11,412 bases of DNA, from assembly GCA_011321985.1 (NCBI GenBank), contig DROB01000262.1, forward strand, positions 1 through 11,412, read 5' to 3'. Shown in pieces: positions 1 through 6,747 of this stretch (position 1 is the first letter of the stretch; every line of letters begins with the position of its first letter). This DNA is from Gammaproteobacteria bacterium (GTDB lineage Bacteria; Pseudomonadota; Gammaproteobacteria; SZUA-229). The notes under the pieces were generated by a model. The model had not been told where the DNA came from. It was given only the letters and a program-made list of their open reading frames with translations, and searched no databases. The translations under genes were made by a program, and so were the position numbers.

Positions 1-13
1 ATGAGGAATTATT

Positions 14-916
14 ATGTCTGACTTTACCAGCGAGTTCTGGAGTTGGTACATCATCGCAATCGCAGGCGGTGGGATCATCTGGCTGTTTTATTTACTCAGA
101 GGATCGAGTAAGGCCGATACAGAAGAAGGTGTGCCAACCGGGCATGTGTGGGATGAAAATCTCGAGGAATTAAATAATCCTCTGCCGCGCTGGTGGCTGG
201 TCATGTTCTATCTTACTCTCGCGTTTGCGATCGTGTACCTGATCCTTTATCCGGGTATGGGTTCATTCAAAGGTGTGCTCGGCTGGACCGAGGTCGGAGA
301 ATATGAACAGGAAGTGGCCGATGCCAATGCCGAGTTTGGTCCTCTGTTTGCTCAGTTCGAACAAACACCGGTTGCTGAGTTAGCCGCGAATAAAAAAGCG
401 ACAAACGCGGGTGAGCGTTTGTTCGTTAACTACTGTGCAGTCTGCCATGGTTCCGATGCACGTGGCGCACCGGGCTTTCCCAATCTTCGTGATAATGACT
501 GGTTATACGGTGGTGCTCCGGAGCAGATCGAGACCACGATCATGTATGGTCGTAACGGGACCATGCCTTCGTGGGAAGCACCACTGGGTGGTGAAGAAGG
601 TGTTAAAGCGGTTGCTGAATACGTGATGACACTCGCTGGACGCGAGACAGATGATGCTCTGGCTGCGATGGGTAAAGAGAAATTTGACCTGTTCTGTGTC
701 GGTTGTCATATGCCGGGCGGTACTGGTAATCAGGCACTGGGTGCACCGAACCTGAGTAACAACATCTGGTTGTATGGTGGTTCTCCACGTACTATCAGAC
801 AAACGATCGCGAAGGGAAGAAATGGTCATATGCCTGCGCACAGTGAATTTTTGGGTAAAGCAAAAGTTCATGTTCTGGCAGCATATATATACAGTCTGTC
901 TCATGAGACCGATTGA
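14..916 (+). CDS. ccoP: cbb3-type cytochrome c oxidase subunit III (diheme CcoP)
   Basis: Membrane-anchored diheme cytochrome c subunit of the high-affinity cbb3 oxidase; it passes electrons from soluble cytochrome c towards the catalytic subunit CcoN. The 300-residue protein has two N-terminal membrane helices (about 10-28 and 60-80) joined by the family's TGHVWDENLEELNNPLPRWW linker (42-61), then two periplasmic cytochrome c domains. Heme-binding motifs are CAVCH (141-145) and CVGCH (228-232); likely axial methionines are M184 (NGTMP) and M273 (NGHMP). The length is normal and both heme sites look intact. The ATG at 14 has a good ribosome site, AGGAA at 4-8. The TGA at 2-4 may be the stop codon of ccoQ, normally the preceding gene, but too little is visible to call it. 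Identity is very secure. Confidence 0.97.
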   Translation: MSDFTSEFWSWYIIAIAGGGIIWLFYLLRGSSKADTEEGVPTGHVWDENLEELNNPLPRWWLVMFYLTLAFAIVYLILYPGMGSFKGVLGWTEVGEYEQEVADANAEFGPLFAQFEQTPVAELAANKKATNAGERLFVNYCAVCHGSDARGAPGFPNLRDNDWLYGGAPEQIETTIMYGRNGTMPSWEAPLGGEEGVKAVAEYVMTLAGRETDDALAAMGKEKFDLFCVGCHMPGGTGNQALGAPNLSNNIWLYGGSPRTIRQTIAKGRNGHMPAHSEFLGKAKVHVLAAYIYSLSHETD

Positions 917-990
917 TTGTTGATTATACGGATGCTGAAACGGGTCTAATCATATGTACATGATGGTATGCAGCGTGTAGTATATCCACT

Positions 991-1272
991 ATGGATGCTA
1001 TTCCTTTGATACAACGTGTGGTTGCTATTTTATGGCCGTCTTTTATAACGGCGGGTATCGCGACCGTATTGTTTACTACTGCATTTGATCCTGCTGTCGT
1101 TTTTATTGATCATGATATTAGTCGCATGGGTTTATACACGATCAGTTTCTTCCTGTTCTGGGCTTTCGGGGCGATTACCGCTGCGGCGACCTGTTACTTC
1201 CTGAAACCCTGTGAAGCCATCAATAAAGCCAGAATGGCGATGTCTGAGAACACGGACTCGGTTAAAGAGTAA
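991..1272 (+). CDS. Small two-helix membrane protein in the cbb3 oxidase cluster, function unknown
   Basis: A 93-residue protein with two predicted membrane helices (about 9-31 and 47-70), a short loop between them containing D40, H41 and D42, and a polar C-terminal tail. C68 and C74 form a CX5C pair at the end of helix 2. It lies 74 bp after ccoP and 116 bp before ccoG on the same strand, so a link to cbb3 oxidase assembly or stability is a reasonable guess from position only; no catalytic or metal-binding motif proves it. The start is set at ATG 991 because an in-frame TGA at 961-963 closes the frame upstream. No clear Shine-Dalgarno site precedes it. It is too large and differently built to be CcoQ or CcoS. 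I believe the gene is real because its hydrophobic pattern and charge layout are protein-like and it fits between two cco genes without overlap. Confidence 0.78.
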   Translation: MDAIPLIQRVVAILWPSFITAGIATVLFTTAFDPAVVFIDHDISRMGLYTISFFLFWAFGAITAAATCYFLKPCEAINKARMAMSENTDSVKE

Positions 1273-1321
1273 GCTTTTTCGGCCGATCAGTAGATATCGC
1301 GCAAGCAAGTAAGCATGACTT

Positions 1322-1360
1322 TATAGCACATGTTTTTTCATGTTCATGTGTGTGCTTATA
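1322..1360 (+). repeat. Imperfect inverted repeat before ccoG
   Basis: The arms CACATG (1327-1332) and CATGTG (1345-1350) are a perfect 6-bp inverted repeat around a 12-base T-rich loop. With bulges, the pairing extends outward through GCAC/GTGC to TATA/TATA (1322-1325 and 1357-1360). No T-run follows, so it is not a simple intrinsic terminator. It overlaps the candidate ccoG promoter and could be an operator or an RNA hairpin separating the upstream genes from ccoG. The role is inferred only. Confidence 0.4.
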
Positions 1361-1362
1361 AA
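1335..1362 (+). promoter_or_regulatory. Candidate sigma70 promoter for ccoG-ccoH
   Basis: TTTTCA at 1335-1340 (4 of 6 to consensus) and TATAAA at 1357-1362 (5 of 6) are separated by 16 bp. Transcription would start roughly 20 bases before the ccoG ATG at 1389. Found by eye in an AT-rich gap, so chance resemblance is possible. No FNR box (TTGAT-N4-ATCAA) is visible in this gap. Confidence 0.28.
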
Positions 1363-1388
1363 TAACAGTATCAGGTAATAAACTAATA

Positions 1389-2828
1389 ATGTCTAAAGAT
1401 GCGTCTATAGCAGAGCCAAAGGTCAGTGACACAAAAGAGGGCGGCAGTCAGGTCGATGATGCTGTCGAGCAGTCACTGTATGCCAAACGTCAGAAAATCT
1501 ATCCCCGCGAAGTCCATGGCCTGTTTGCTGCTCTTCGTACCGCAGGTGTCGCAATTTTACTCGGCCTGTATTATATCGTTCCATGGTTGCAGTGGGATGG
1601 ACGGCAGGCGGTTTTATTTGATCTGCCCGAGCGCAAGTTTTATGTCCTCAATATGGTGTTCTGGCCTCAGGACTTCTTTTATCTCACCTTATTGCTGATC
1701 GTCAGTGCGTTGGGCCTGTTCTTTGTGACTGCCCTGGCAGGTCGGGTCTGGTGTGGTTATGCCTGTCCGCAAACGGTGTGGACAGAGGCTTTTTTATGGA
1801 TAGAACGGAAAGTAGAGGGCTCACGTCCCCGGCAGATGAAGCTGGATAAGGAACCTAATTCTTTTCGTAAAATCAGGATAAAAGCCACCAAACATTTCCT
1901 CTGGATTGTTTTTGCCCTGTTTACCGGACTGACCTTCGTCGGTTATTTTTCACCGATGCGTGAGCTGGCGGCAAACTTTGTCACCTTCAATAATGGACCC
2001 TGGGAAATGTTCTGGATATATTTTTATGCTCTGGCGACCTACGGTAATGCGGGCTGGTTGCGTGAGCAGGTATGTATGTACATGTGTCCTTATGCGCGTT
2101 TTCAGAGTGCGATGTTTGACAAAGACACCATGATCATCTCTTTTGATGAGTCGCGTGGATTGCCTAAAGGCCCCAGGAAAAAAACCGCCGATAAGACAGC
2201 CGCTGGGCTGGGCGATTGTATCGACTGTACCATCTGCGTACAGGTGTGCCCGACGGGTATCGATATACGTGATGGATTGCAGTATCAGTGTATAGGCTGT
2301 GCTGCCTGTATCGATGCCTGTGATGATGTTATGGACAAGATGGGGTATGAGCGCGGCCTGATCCGATACACCACGGAGAACACGTTACAGGGCAAGCATA
2401 CGCATATTTTCAGGCCCCGGGTCATCCTGTACGCCATGATATTGATGGGGGTTACAGCCGGTGCTTTCTATTCGATCCTGACACGTACACCGGTGGCGAT
2501 GGATGTTATCCGTGACCGTAATAGTCTGTACCGGGAGACGAATGACGGCCTGATCGAAAATGTTTATATCATCAAGCTGATGAATATGGATAAACAGGCG
2601 CATACTTACAGTCTGAGCGTGCAGGGGATACCCGAGCTACTCCTCAAAAAAGACATTGATGATATATCGGTTAAAAGTGGTGAGGTTATCGAGTTACCTG
2701 TTCGTGTTCAGGTCGATGCAGACAACCTCAAACAACGCAGCAACGAGATAAGCTTTACGCTCGATGCACTGGATGATGAATTACATATTGTCGAAGATGC
2801 TCGTTTTCTTGGTCCTGCATTCAAATAG
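1389..2828 (+). CDS. ccoG: Cytochrome c oxidase accessory protein CcoG (FixG/RdxA family)
   Basis: Membrane iron-sulfur protein needed for cbb3 oxidase maturation; family members are implicated in reducing copper for delivery to the oxidase. The 479-residue protein has an N-terminal cytoplasmic tail, about five membrane helices (near 50-65, 98-115, 170-188, 205-220 and 345-363), and a central ferredoxin domain. That domain has two 4Fe-4S motifs: C277/C280/C283/C287 (CIDCTICVQVCP) and C301/C304/C307/C311 (CIGCAACIDAC). Conserved membrane-edge cysteine pairs are also present: C122/C126 (WCGYACP) and C229/C233 (CMYMCP). The part after residue 365 matches the C-terminal Ig-like FixG domain. Length is normal and nothing is missing. 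AGG at 1373-1375 is a rather distant ribosome site. ccoH follows after 5 bp, so the two are surely cotranscribed. Confidence 0.96.
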   Translation: MSKDASIAEPKVSDTKEGGSQVDDAVEQSLYAKRQKIYPREVHGLFAALRTAGVAILLGLYYIVPWLQWDGRQAVLFDLPERKFYVLNMVFWPQDFFYLTLLLIVSALGLFFVTALAGRVWCGYACPQTVWTEAFLWIERKVEGSRPRQMKLDKEPNSFRKIRIKATKHFLWIVFALFTGLTFVGYFSPMRELAANFVTFNNGPWEMFWIYFYALATYGNAGWLREQVCMYMCPYARFQSAMFDKDTMIISFDESRGLPKGPRKKTADKTAAGLGDCIDCTICVQVCPTGIDIRDGLQYQCIGCAACIDACDDVMDKMGYERGLIRYTTENTLQGKHTHIFRPRVILYAMILMGVTAGAFYSILTRTPVAMDVIRDRNSLYRETNDGLIENVYIIKLMNMDKQAHTYSLSVQGIPELLLKKDIDDISVKSGEVIELPVRVQVDADNLKQRSNEISFTLDALDDELHIVEDARFLGPAFK

Positions 2829-2833
2829 TAACG

Positions 2834-3355
2834 ATGAGTATCAATATGTCTTTATCTGAGAGGAGCAAACCCTGGTATAGCTATCCATTGGTCTGGATGA
2901 TGGTCGCGATACCTTTCACTGCAGTGATAATGGGTGTGGTGATGATATGGCTGGCCGTCGATACAGATGATGGGCTGGTCGCGGATGATTACTATAAACA
3001 GGGTCTGGCGATCAACCAGGTCATAGAGCGCGATAAAAAAGCTGCAGAGCTAGGATTGAGTGCCATCGTTGAATTTGATAATACGACCAGGGTCATCAAG
3101 CTGGTCTTCGATAAAGGCTTGTTGGATTCTTACCCACAGCAGCTGCAACTGCATCTGCAGCATGCAACACGGGCAAACAGTGATGTTTCTGTGGTCATGA
3201 ACCGCGGTATCGATAATCAGTATATCGGTAATATCAAGAAAAACTTAACGGAAGGCATCTGGTACTTTGAACTGGCAGAGGAAGACTGGAAAATAAATGC
3301 ACGAAGTCATGTGCAGAAAAAAAATACTATCGAGCTGAAGAGTGGTTATCAGTAG
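2834..3355 (+). CDS. ccoH: FixH/CcoH family cbb3 oxidase assembly protein
   Basis: Small membrane protein of the FixH family, required for or associated with cbb3 oxidase assembly and often found bound to the complex. The 173-residue sequence has a short cytoplasmic N-terminus, one membrane helix (about 18-42), the family-typical DDYYKQGLAIN segment (51-61) just outside the membrane, and a periplasmic beta-rich domain to the end. It starts 5 bp after the ccoG stop, consistent with translation coupled to ccoG. The ATG at 2834 lacks a clear ribosome site; an in-frame ATG at 2846 is an alternative that would remove four residues and leave the membrane helix intact. The gene usually next in such clusters, the copper ATPase ccoI, does not follow. 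Family call is strong from membrane topology, the DDYYK motif and position. Confidence 0.92.
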   Translation: MSINMSLSERSKPWYSYPLVWMMVAIPFTAVIMGVVMIWLAVDTDDGLVADDYYKQGLAINQVIERDKKAAELGLSAIVEFDNTTRVIKLVFDKGLLDSYPQQLQLHLQHATRANSDVSVVMNRGIDNQYIGNIKKNLTEGIWYFELAEEDWKINARSHVQKKNTIELKSGYQ

Positions 3356-3477
3356 CGAGTTATTTGTAACAGCCTGAACCTGTCGCGCCGCCACTGCCAG
3401 CATTGAACCTCTTTACGACCAATTGAAGTCGCAGTCATAAGCAGATTAGTTTCGTGCAGTAACCGTCATTACTTCTT

Positions 3478-4602
3478 TTAACTCGCTACCTTCTGTATGA
3501 CGACCTGGTTCCTTCCGGTCTGCTTGGCCTGGTATAAAGCCTCATCCGCTTTACCCAGCAATAGCTGATCGAGTTCATTACTGGATCCGGATGAGCCGTT
3601 CTTTTCGTTACTGTCCATCTGGAGTCTGATCTGGCTGAGCGAGGCCAGCCCGATGGACACGGTCATGCTCAGTGTGCTGTCATTGATGATTAGTTTCTGC
3701 TGTTCGACCTGGCTACGAATGCGTTCAGCCACCTCGTGGGCAAGCTGTATACCCGTATCGGGCAGGATGATGGAAAATTCCTCACCTCCATAGCGTGCGA
3801 CGATATCACTGGAACGGACCTGCTCGCGCATGAGAGCAACCAGCCTGACCAGAACAGCATCACCGACCTGGTGCCCGTGCCGGTCATTTATCTGCTTGAA
3901 AAAATCGACATCGATGAACAGGCAAACCAGATCGGTTTTCTTGCGTACGCAGCGATCGACTTCGTGTTTCAGGCGTTCGTCGAAATAGCGTCGATTATAA
4001 GCATTGGTTAAACCATCCTGGTACCCGAGCTCCAGGGTGCGTTGTCGATTGATGCAGTTTTCGATTGAGATAGCTATCATCGCGCCCAACTTTTGTAAAA
4101 AAGTGGTGCCGTCACTCTTGTTGTAGCGAGCCGGGTCTTTACTGAGCAATAACTGGATACCGATGATCTCATCACCGCGTTTTAGCGGCAATAGTGCAGC
4201 AGACTGGTATTTACTGGTCTCTTCGACATTGATCAACCAGTCGTATTTATTGACGATGCGCGTACCGAGTACAGGGCCATCTGGGATATCAGAGATCAGT
4301 AGATTACTGGTTCCGGTATCGATGAAACTGAGGCCTTTATAGCTATGCTGGTAACTCTCTGTCAGCAGTCTTTCGACTTCATGAAAACGGTCTACCAGGC
4401 ACAGTCGGATTTCATCGATGCGAAATTTTTTCTGTTCATGCAAGATGAGATGGAAGAGTTCGGCAGGTCCCTGTGCAGCGACCACGGACAAGGAGAAACT
4501 ATCGAATGAAGTCTGTGTCTGTTCATTGCGGCGGGCTTCTTTGAGAAGTTTATCGAGTTTCTCTCGTAGTTGCCGATTTTCTTCGAGGCGTTTCTCTTCC
4601 AT
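3478..4602 (-). CDS. Diguanylate cyclase with N-terminal coiled coil and DUF484/GAF-like sensor
   Basis: Predicted cytosolic enzyme that makes cyclic di-GMP from two GTP. Of 374 residues, about 1-30 are a charged coiled coil. About 35-185 match the GAF-like DUF484 family (SAALLPL near 134-140, then SKDPARY and GTTFLQKLG). The rest is a GGDEF domain. Catalytic signs are intact: metal-binding D231 in FIDVDFFKQIND, the active-site loop GGEEF at 272-276, and the late motif KADEALYQAK (351-360). An RxxD inhibitory site (R263 to D266) sits five residues before GGEEF, so product feedback inhibition is expected. A Ser/Asn/Gly-rich insertion lies at about 331-342. There are no membrane helices or EAL domain. 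It lies 74 bp downstream of purH on the same strand and converges with ccoH. The ligand of the sensor domain is unknown. Confidence 0.93.
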   Translation of the reverse strand: MEEKRLEENRQLREKLDKLLKEARRNEQTQTSFDSFSLSVVAAQGPAELFHLILHEQKKFRIDEIRLCLVDRFHEVERLLTESYQHSYKGLSFIDTGTSNLLISDIPDGPVLGTRIVNKYDWLINVEETSKYQSAALLPLKRGDEIIGIQLLLSKDPARYNKSDGTTFLQKLGAMIAISIENCINRQRTLELGYQDGLTNAYNRRYFDERLKHEVDRCVRKKTDLVCLFIDVDFFKQINDRHGHQVGDAVLVRLVALMREQVRSSDIVARYGGEEFSIILPDTGIQLAHEVAERIRSQVEQQKLIINDSTLSMTVSIGLASLSQIRLQMDSNEKNGSSGSSNELDQLLLGKADEALYQAKQTGRNQVVIQKVAS

Positions 4603-4608
4603 GAGCTA

Positions 4609-4617
4609 TTTATACCA
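4609..4617 (-). promoter_or_regulatory. Candidate extended -10 promoter at the diguanylate cyclase start
   Basis: On the minus strand TGG (4617-4615) directly precedes TATAAA (4614-4609), an extended -10 pattern. Six bases (TAGCTC) separate it from the ATG at 4602, so transcription would begin at or next to the start codon and the message would be leaderless or nearly so. No good -35 is seen (CTTTCC at 17 bp), and no Shine-Dalgarno site precedes the ATG, which fits but does not prove this. Confidence 0.28.
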
Positions 4618-4676
4618 TGTTTGGTCGAATAGGAAAGCCTTTATGATAATATTAGATTAGGTCTATTGGCAGTCAT

Positions 4677-6272
4677 TTAATGGCGGAAATGCCGCATCCC
4701 GGTAAACACCATCGACATCCCGTGCTCATTGGCAGCAGCGATGACATCCTCATCTCGCATTGAGCCACCTGGCTGGATAACGGAGATGATACCGGCTTCG
4801 TGGGCGGCATCGATGCCATCGCGGAAGGGGAAAAAAGCATCGGATGCCATGATCGACCCGGCCACTTCAAGTTTTGCATGCTCCGCTTTTATACCGGCGA
4901 TACGTGCGCTGTTGATACGGCTCATCTGCCCGGCTCCGACACCGATCGTCATATTATTCCTGGCATACACGATGGCATTCGATTTGACGAATTTGGCGAC
5001 TTTCCAGCCAAACAGCAGGTCTTTCAATTCCTGTTCACTCGGCTGTTTTTCTGTGACGACCTTCATTTCATCCAGCAGCAACAGGTCGGCATCCTGCACC
5101 AGTAAACCGCCATTGACGCGTTTGTAGTCCAGTCTCTGGTCGCTACCCTGCCATTGCCCACATTCCAGTAAGCGTACATTTTTCTTCTCTGCGACAGCAG
5201 CGATAGCTTCTTTGCTGATAGCAGGTGCGATGATGACCTCGACAAACTGGCGTTCAACGATGGCCCTTGCCGTTTCACCGTCCAGCTCGCGATTAAAAGC
5301 AATGATGCCACCGAATGCAGATTCCGGATCGGTGCTATAGGCAGCATCATAGGCCGCCATGAGAGTATCGTCGACAGAAACGCCACAGGGATTAGCGTGC
5401 TTGACGATGACACAGGCTGCGCCATCGTCGTTGCTGTCAAATTGTTTGATGCATTCGAGTGCCGCATCGGTGTCACCGATGTTATTGAAAGATAGCTCTT
5501 TTCCCTGTAACTGTCTGGCAGTGGCGATACAGGCGTTGCTTATATTCTGCTCTGTGTAGAACGCTGCGTGTTGATGAGGGTTCTCGCCATAACGCATCTC
5601 CTGTGCCTTGTTGAATTGCAGGTTGATGGTGCGGGGCAGTGTGCTCATAGAAACTTCGCCTGCATCATCGAGCTGGACACGGCCCAGGTAGTTGGCGATC
5701 ATGCCATCGTAGTTTGATGTATGTTCGAAGGCTTTAACTGCAAGGTCGAAGCGTGTCGCTTCCGTTACCATACCGCTATTATTCTTTAATTCTTCGAGGA
5801 CGCGTGAATAGTCAGCGGGGTCAACCACGATGCTGACATAGGCATGGTTTTTGGCTGTTGCACGGACCATGGCGGGGCCCCCTATATCGATATTCTCGAT
5901 AGCATCGTCCAGTGTGCAGTCTGCTCTTGCTGTGGTGGCTTCAAAGGGATAGAGGTTAACCACGACGAGATCGATCGGGGCGATATCATTGTCTTTCATC
6001 ACACCGTCATCGATACCTCGACGACCCAGGATGCCACCGTGAATCTTGGGGTGCAGTGTCTTGACGCGGCCATCCATAATTTCGGGGAACCCGGTATGTC
6101 GGGAAACCTCCATGACCGGGATCATATTTTCGATGAGTAATTTGGCTGTGCCGCCGGTAGACAGGATTTCTACGCCCTGGTCGTGCAGTACTCTGGCAAA
6201 TTCGATAATGCCATCTTTGTCAGAAACACTGATGAGCGCGCGTCGTACCGGGCGCAAGGATTCATTGGTCAT
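4677..6272 (-). CDS. purH: Bifunctional AICAR transformylase / IMP cyclohydrolase PurH
   Basis: Catalyses the last two steps of de novo purine synthesis in the cytoplasm: formylation of AICAR with 10-formyl-tetrahydrofolate, then ring closure to IMP. The 531 residues fit the usual length. The N-terminal MGS-like cyclohydrolase domain covers about 10-150 (STGGTAKLL, GFPEIMDGRVKTLHPKIHGG with K71). The transformylase domain follows, with the catalytic KHANPCG pair K291-H292, SAFGGIIAFN (318-327) and the C-terminal IQPGGSMRDEDV (499-510). No key motif is missing. The ATG at 6272 has a ribosome site AAAGG seven bases upstream and a near-consensus promoter 36 bp upstream. fis lies before it, a common gammaproteobacterial order, but purD, the usual next gene, is replaced here by a diguanylate cyclase. 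No PurR-like operator is visible. Confidence 0.98.
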   Translation of the reverse strand: MTNESLRPVRRALISVSDKDGIIEFARVLHDQGVEILSTGGTAKLLIENMIPVMEVSRHTGFPEIMDGRVKTLHPKIHGGILGRRGIDDGVMKDNDIAPIDLVVVNLYPFEATTARADCTLDDAIENIDIGGPAMVRATAKNHAYVSIVVDPADYSRVLEELKNNSGMVTEATRFDLAVKAFEHTSNYDGMIANYLGRVQLDDAGEVSMSTLPRTINLQFNKAQEMRYGENPHQHAAFYTEQNISNACIATARQLQGKELSFNNIGDTDAALECIKQFDSNDDGAACVIVKHANPCGVSVDDTLMAAYDAAYSTDPESAFGGIIAFNRELDGETARAIVERQFVEVIIAPAISKEAIAAVAEKKNVRLLECGQWQGSDQRLDYKRVNGGLLVQDADLLLLDEMKVVTEKQPSEQELKDLLFGWKVAKFVKSNAIVYARNNMTIGVGAGQMSRINSARIAGIKAEHAKLEVAGSIMASDAFFPFRDGIDAAHEAGIISVIQPGGSMRDEDVIAAANEHGMSMVFTGMRHFRH

Positions 6273-6307
6273 AATACAGCCTTTACAGGAATTTTTTGGG
6301 AGGCGGG

Positions 6308-6336
6308 ATTATAACCAGAGCCAGCGTTTATGTCAC
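6308..6336 (-). promoter_or_regulatory. Near-consensus sigma70 promoter for purH
   Basis: On the minus strand GTGACA (6336-6331, 5 of 6 to TTGACA) and TATAAT (6313-6308, 6 of 6) are separated by exactly 17 bp. Transcription would start near 6301, giving a leader of about 28 bases that contains the AAAGG ribosome site for purH. This is the strongest promoter-like sequence seen in the window and suggests purH is transcribed apart from dusB-fis. Confidence 0.68.
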
Positions 6337-6374
6337 TTTCTGCTGATGGGTGTGTTTAATATGGCCGTATCTTT

Positions 6375-6401
6375 CCTGTGCAGGCAATCGTGGCTCACAG
6401 G
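6375..6401. repeat. Short inverted repeat between fis and purH
   Basis: CCTGTG (6375-6380) and CACAGG (6396-6401) form a perfect 6-bp inverted repeat around a 15-base loop, about 50 bases downstream of the fis stop codon. It is not followed by a T-run on either strand, so it is a weak terminator candidate. It could instead be a protein-binding dyad upstream of the purH -35 or simply a chance repeat. Confidence 0.3.
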
Positions 6402-6447
6402 CCGATCCTACGGGTAAGGATATATTCGCAGGAGTGGATAAGGCTTT

Positions 6448-6747
6448 CTATTTGTGTAGATTATAGCTACGTAGTTTTTTGCGTAACGTTCCACGATTCA
6501 ATCCGAGTAGCTCTGCTGCACGGGACTGATTGCCCTTGGTGTGTTCCAGGATGGCTTCGAACAGGGGTTGTTCTACCTGTCTGAGAACCAGTTCATACAT
6601 ATCATTGGGGTGGGCACCGTCTAATTCGTAGAGGTAGCGACGGATGGAATGTTTGACCGCATGGCTCAGTTGAGAGATCTCCTGAGTTGTCGTCGTGCCA
6701 TGATTATTATCTTTTTGATCCGGATTTTGGATGTCTTGTACGCTCAT
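6448..6747 (-). CDS. fis: DNA-binding nucleoid protein Fis
   Basis: Small homodimeric nucleoid-associated protein that bends DNA and regulates rRNA, metabolic and recombination genes in growing gammaproteobacteria. The 99 residues match the roughly 98-residue family length. The C-terminal helix-turn-helix is clear at about 73-95 (NQSRAAELLGLNRGTLRKKL), preceded by the dimer helices (about 26-70, with the conserved YELVLRQVEQPLFEAILEH stretch at 51-69). The first 25 residues are variable and polar, as usual. The start ATG overlaps the dusB stop in an ATGA (6747-6744), and AAAGG lies four bases upstream inside dusB, so translation is coupled to dusB. This dusB-fis arrangement is the one known from enteric bacteria. 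Expression probably depends on the promoter upstream of dusB. Confidence 0.97.
   Translation of the reverse strand: MSVQDIQNPDQKDNNHGTTTTQEISQLSHAVKHSIRRYLYELDGAHPNDMYELVLRQVEQPLFEAILEHTKGNQSRAAELLGLNRGTLRKKLRSYNLHK

Noticed and set aside
503..904. 133-codon open frame on the minus strand opposite ccoP
   Set aside because: It lies wholly opposite the well-supported ccoP, its protein has no recognisable motif and looks like a shadow of ccoP codons.
949..964. ATCAT/ATGAT inverted repeat between ccoP and the small membrane protein
   Set aside because: Five AT-rich base pairs around six bases is readily expected by chance and no context supports a role.
1106..1119. FNR-box-like sequence TTGAT-CATG-ATATT
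   Set aside because: Only the first half matches TTGAT-N4-ATCAA well, and it lies inside a coding region about 270 bp before ccoG.
3356..3477. Expected bidirectional terminator between the convergent ccoH and cyclase genes
   Set aside because: Only a weak CGAC/GTCG pair without a T-run is visible; no terminator can be supported.
5063..5476. 137-codon minus-strand open frame and several plus-strand frames within purH
   Set aside because: All are out-of-frame or antisense readings of the complete purH gene, with composition unlike a real protein.
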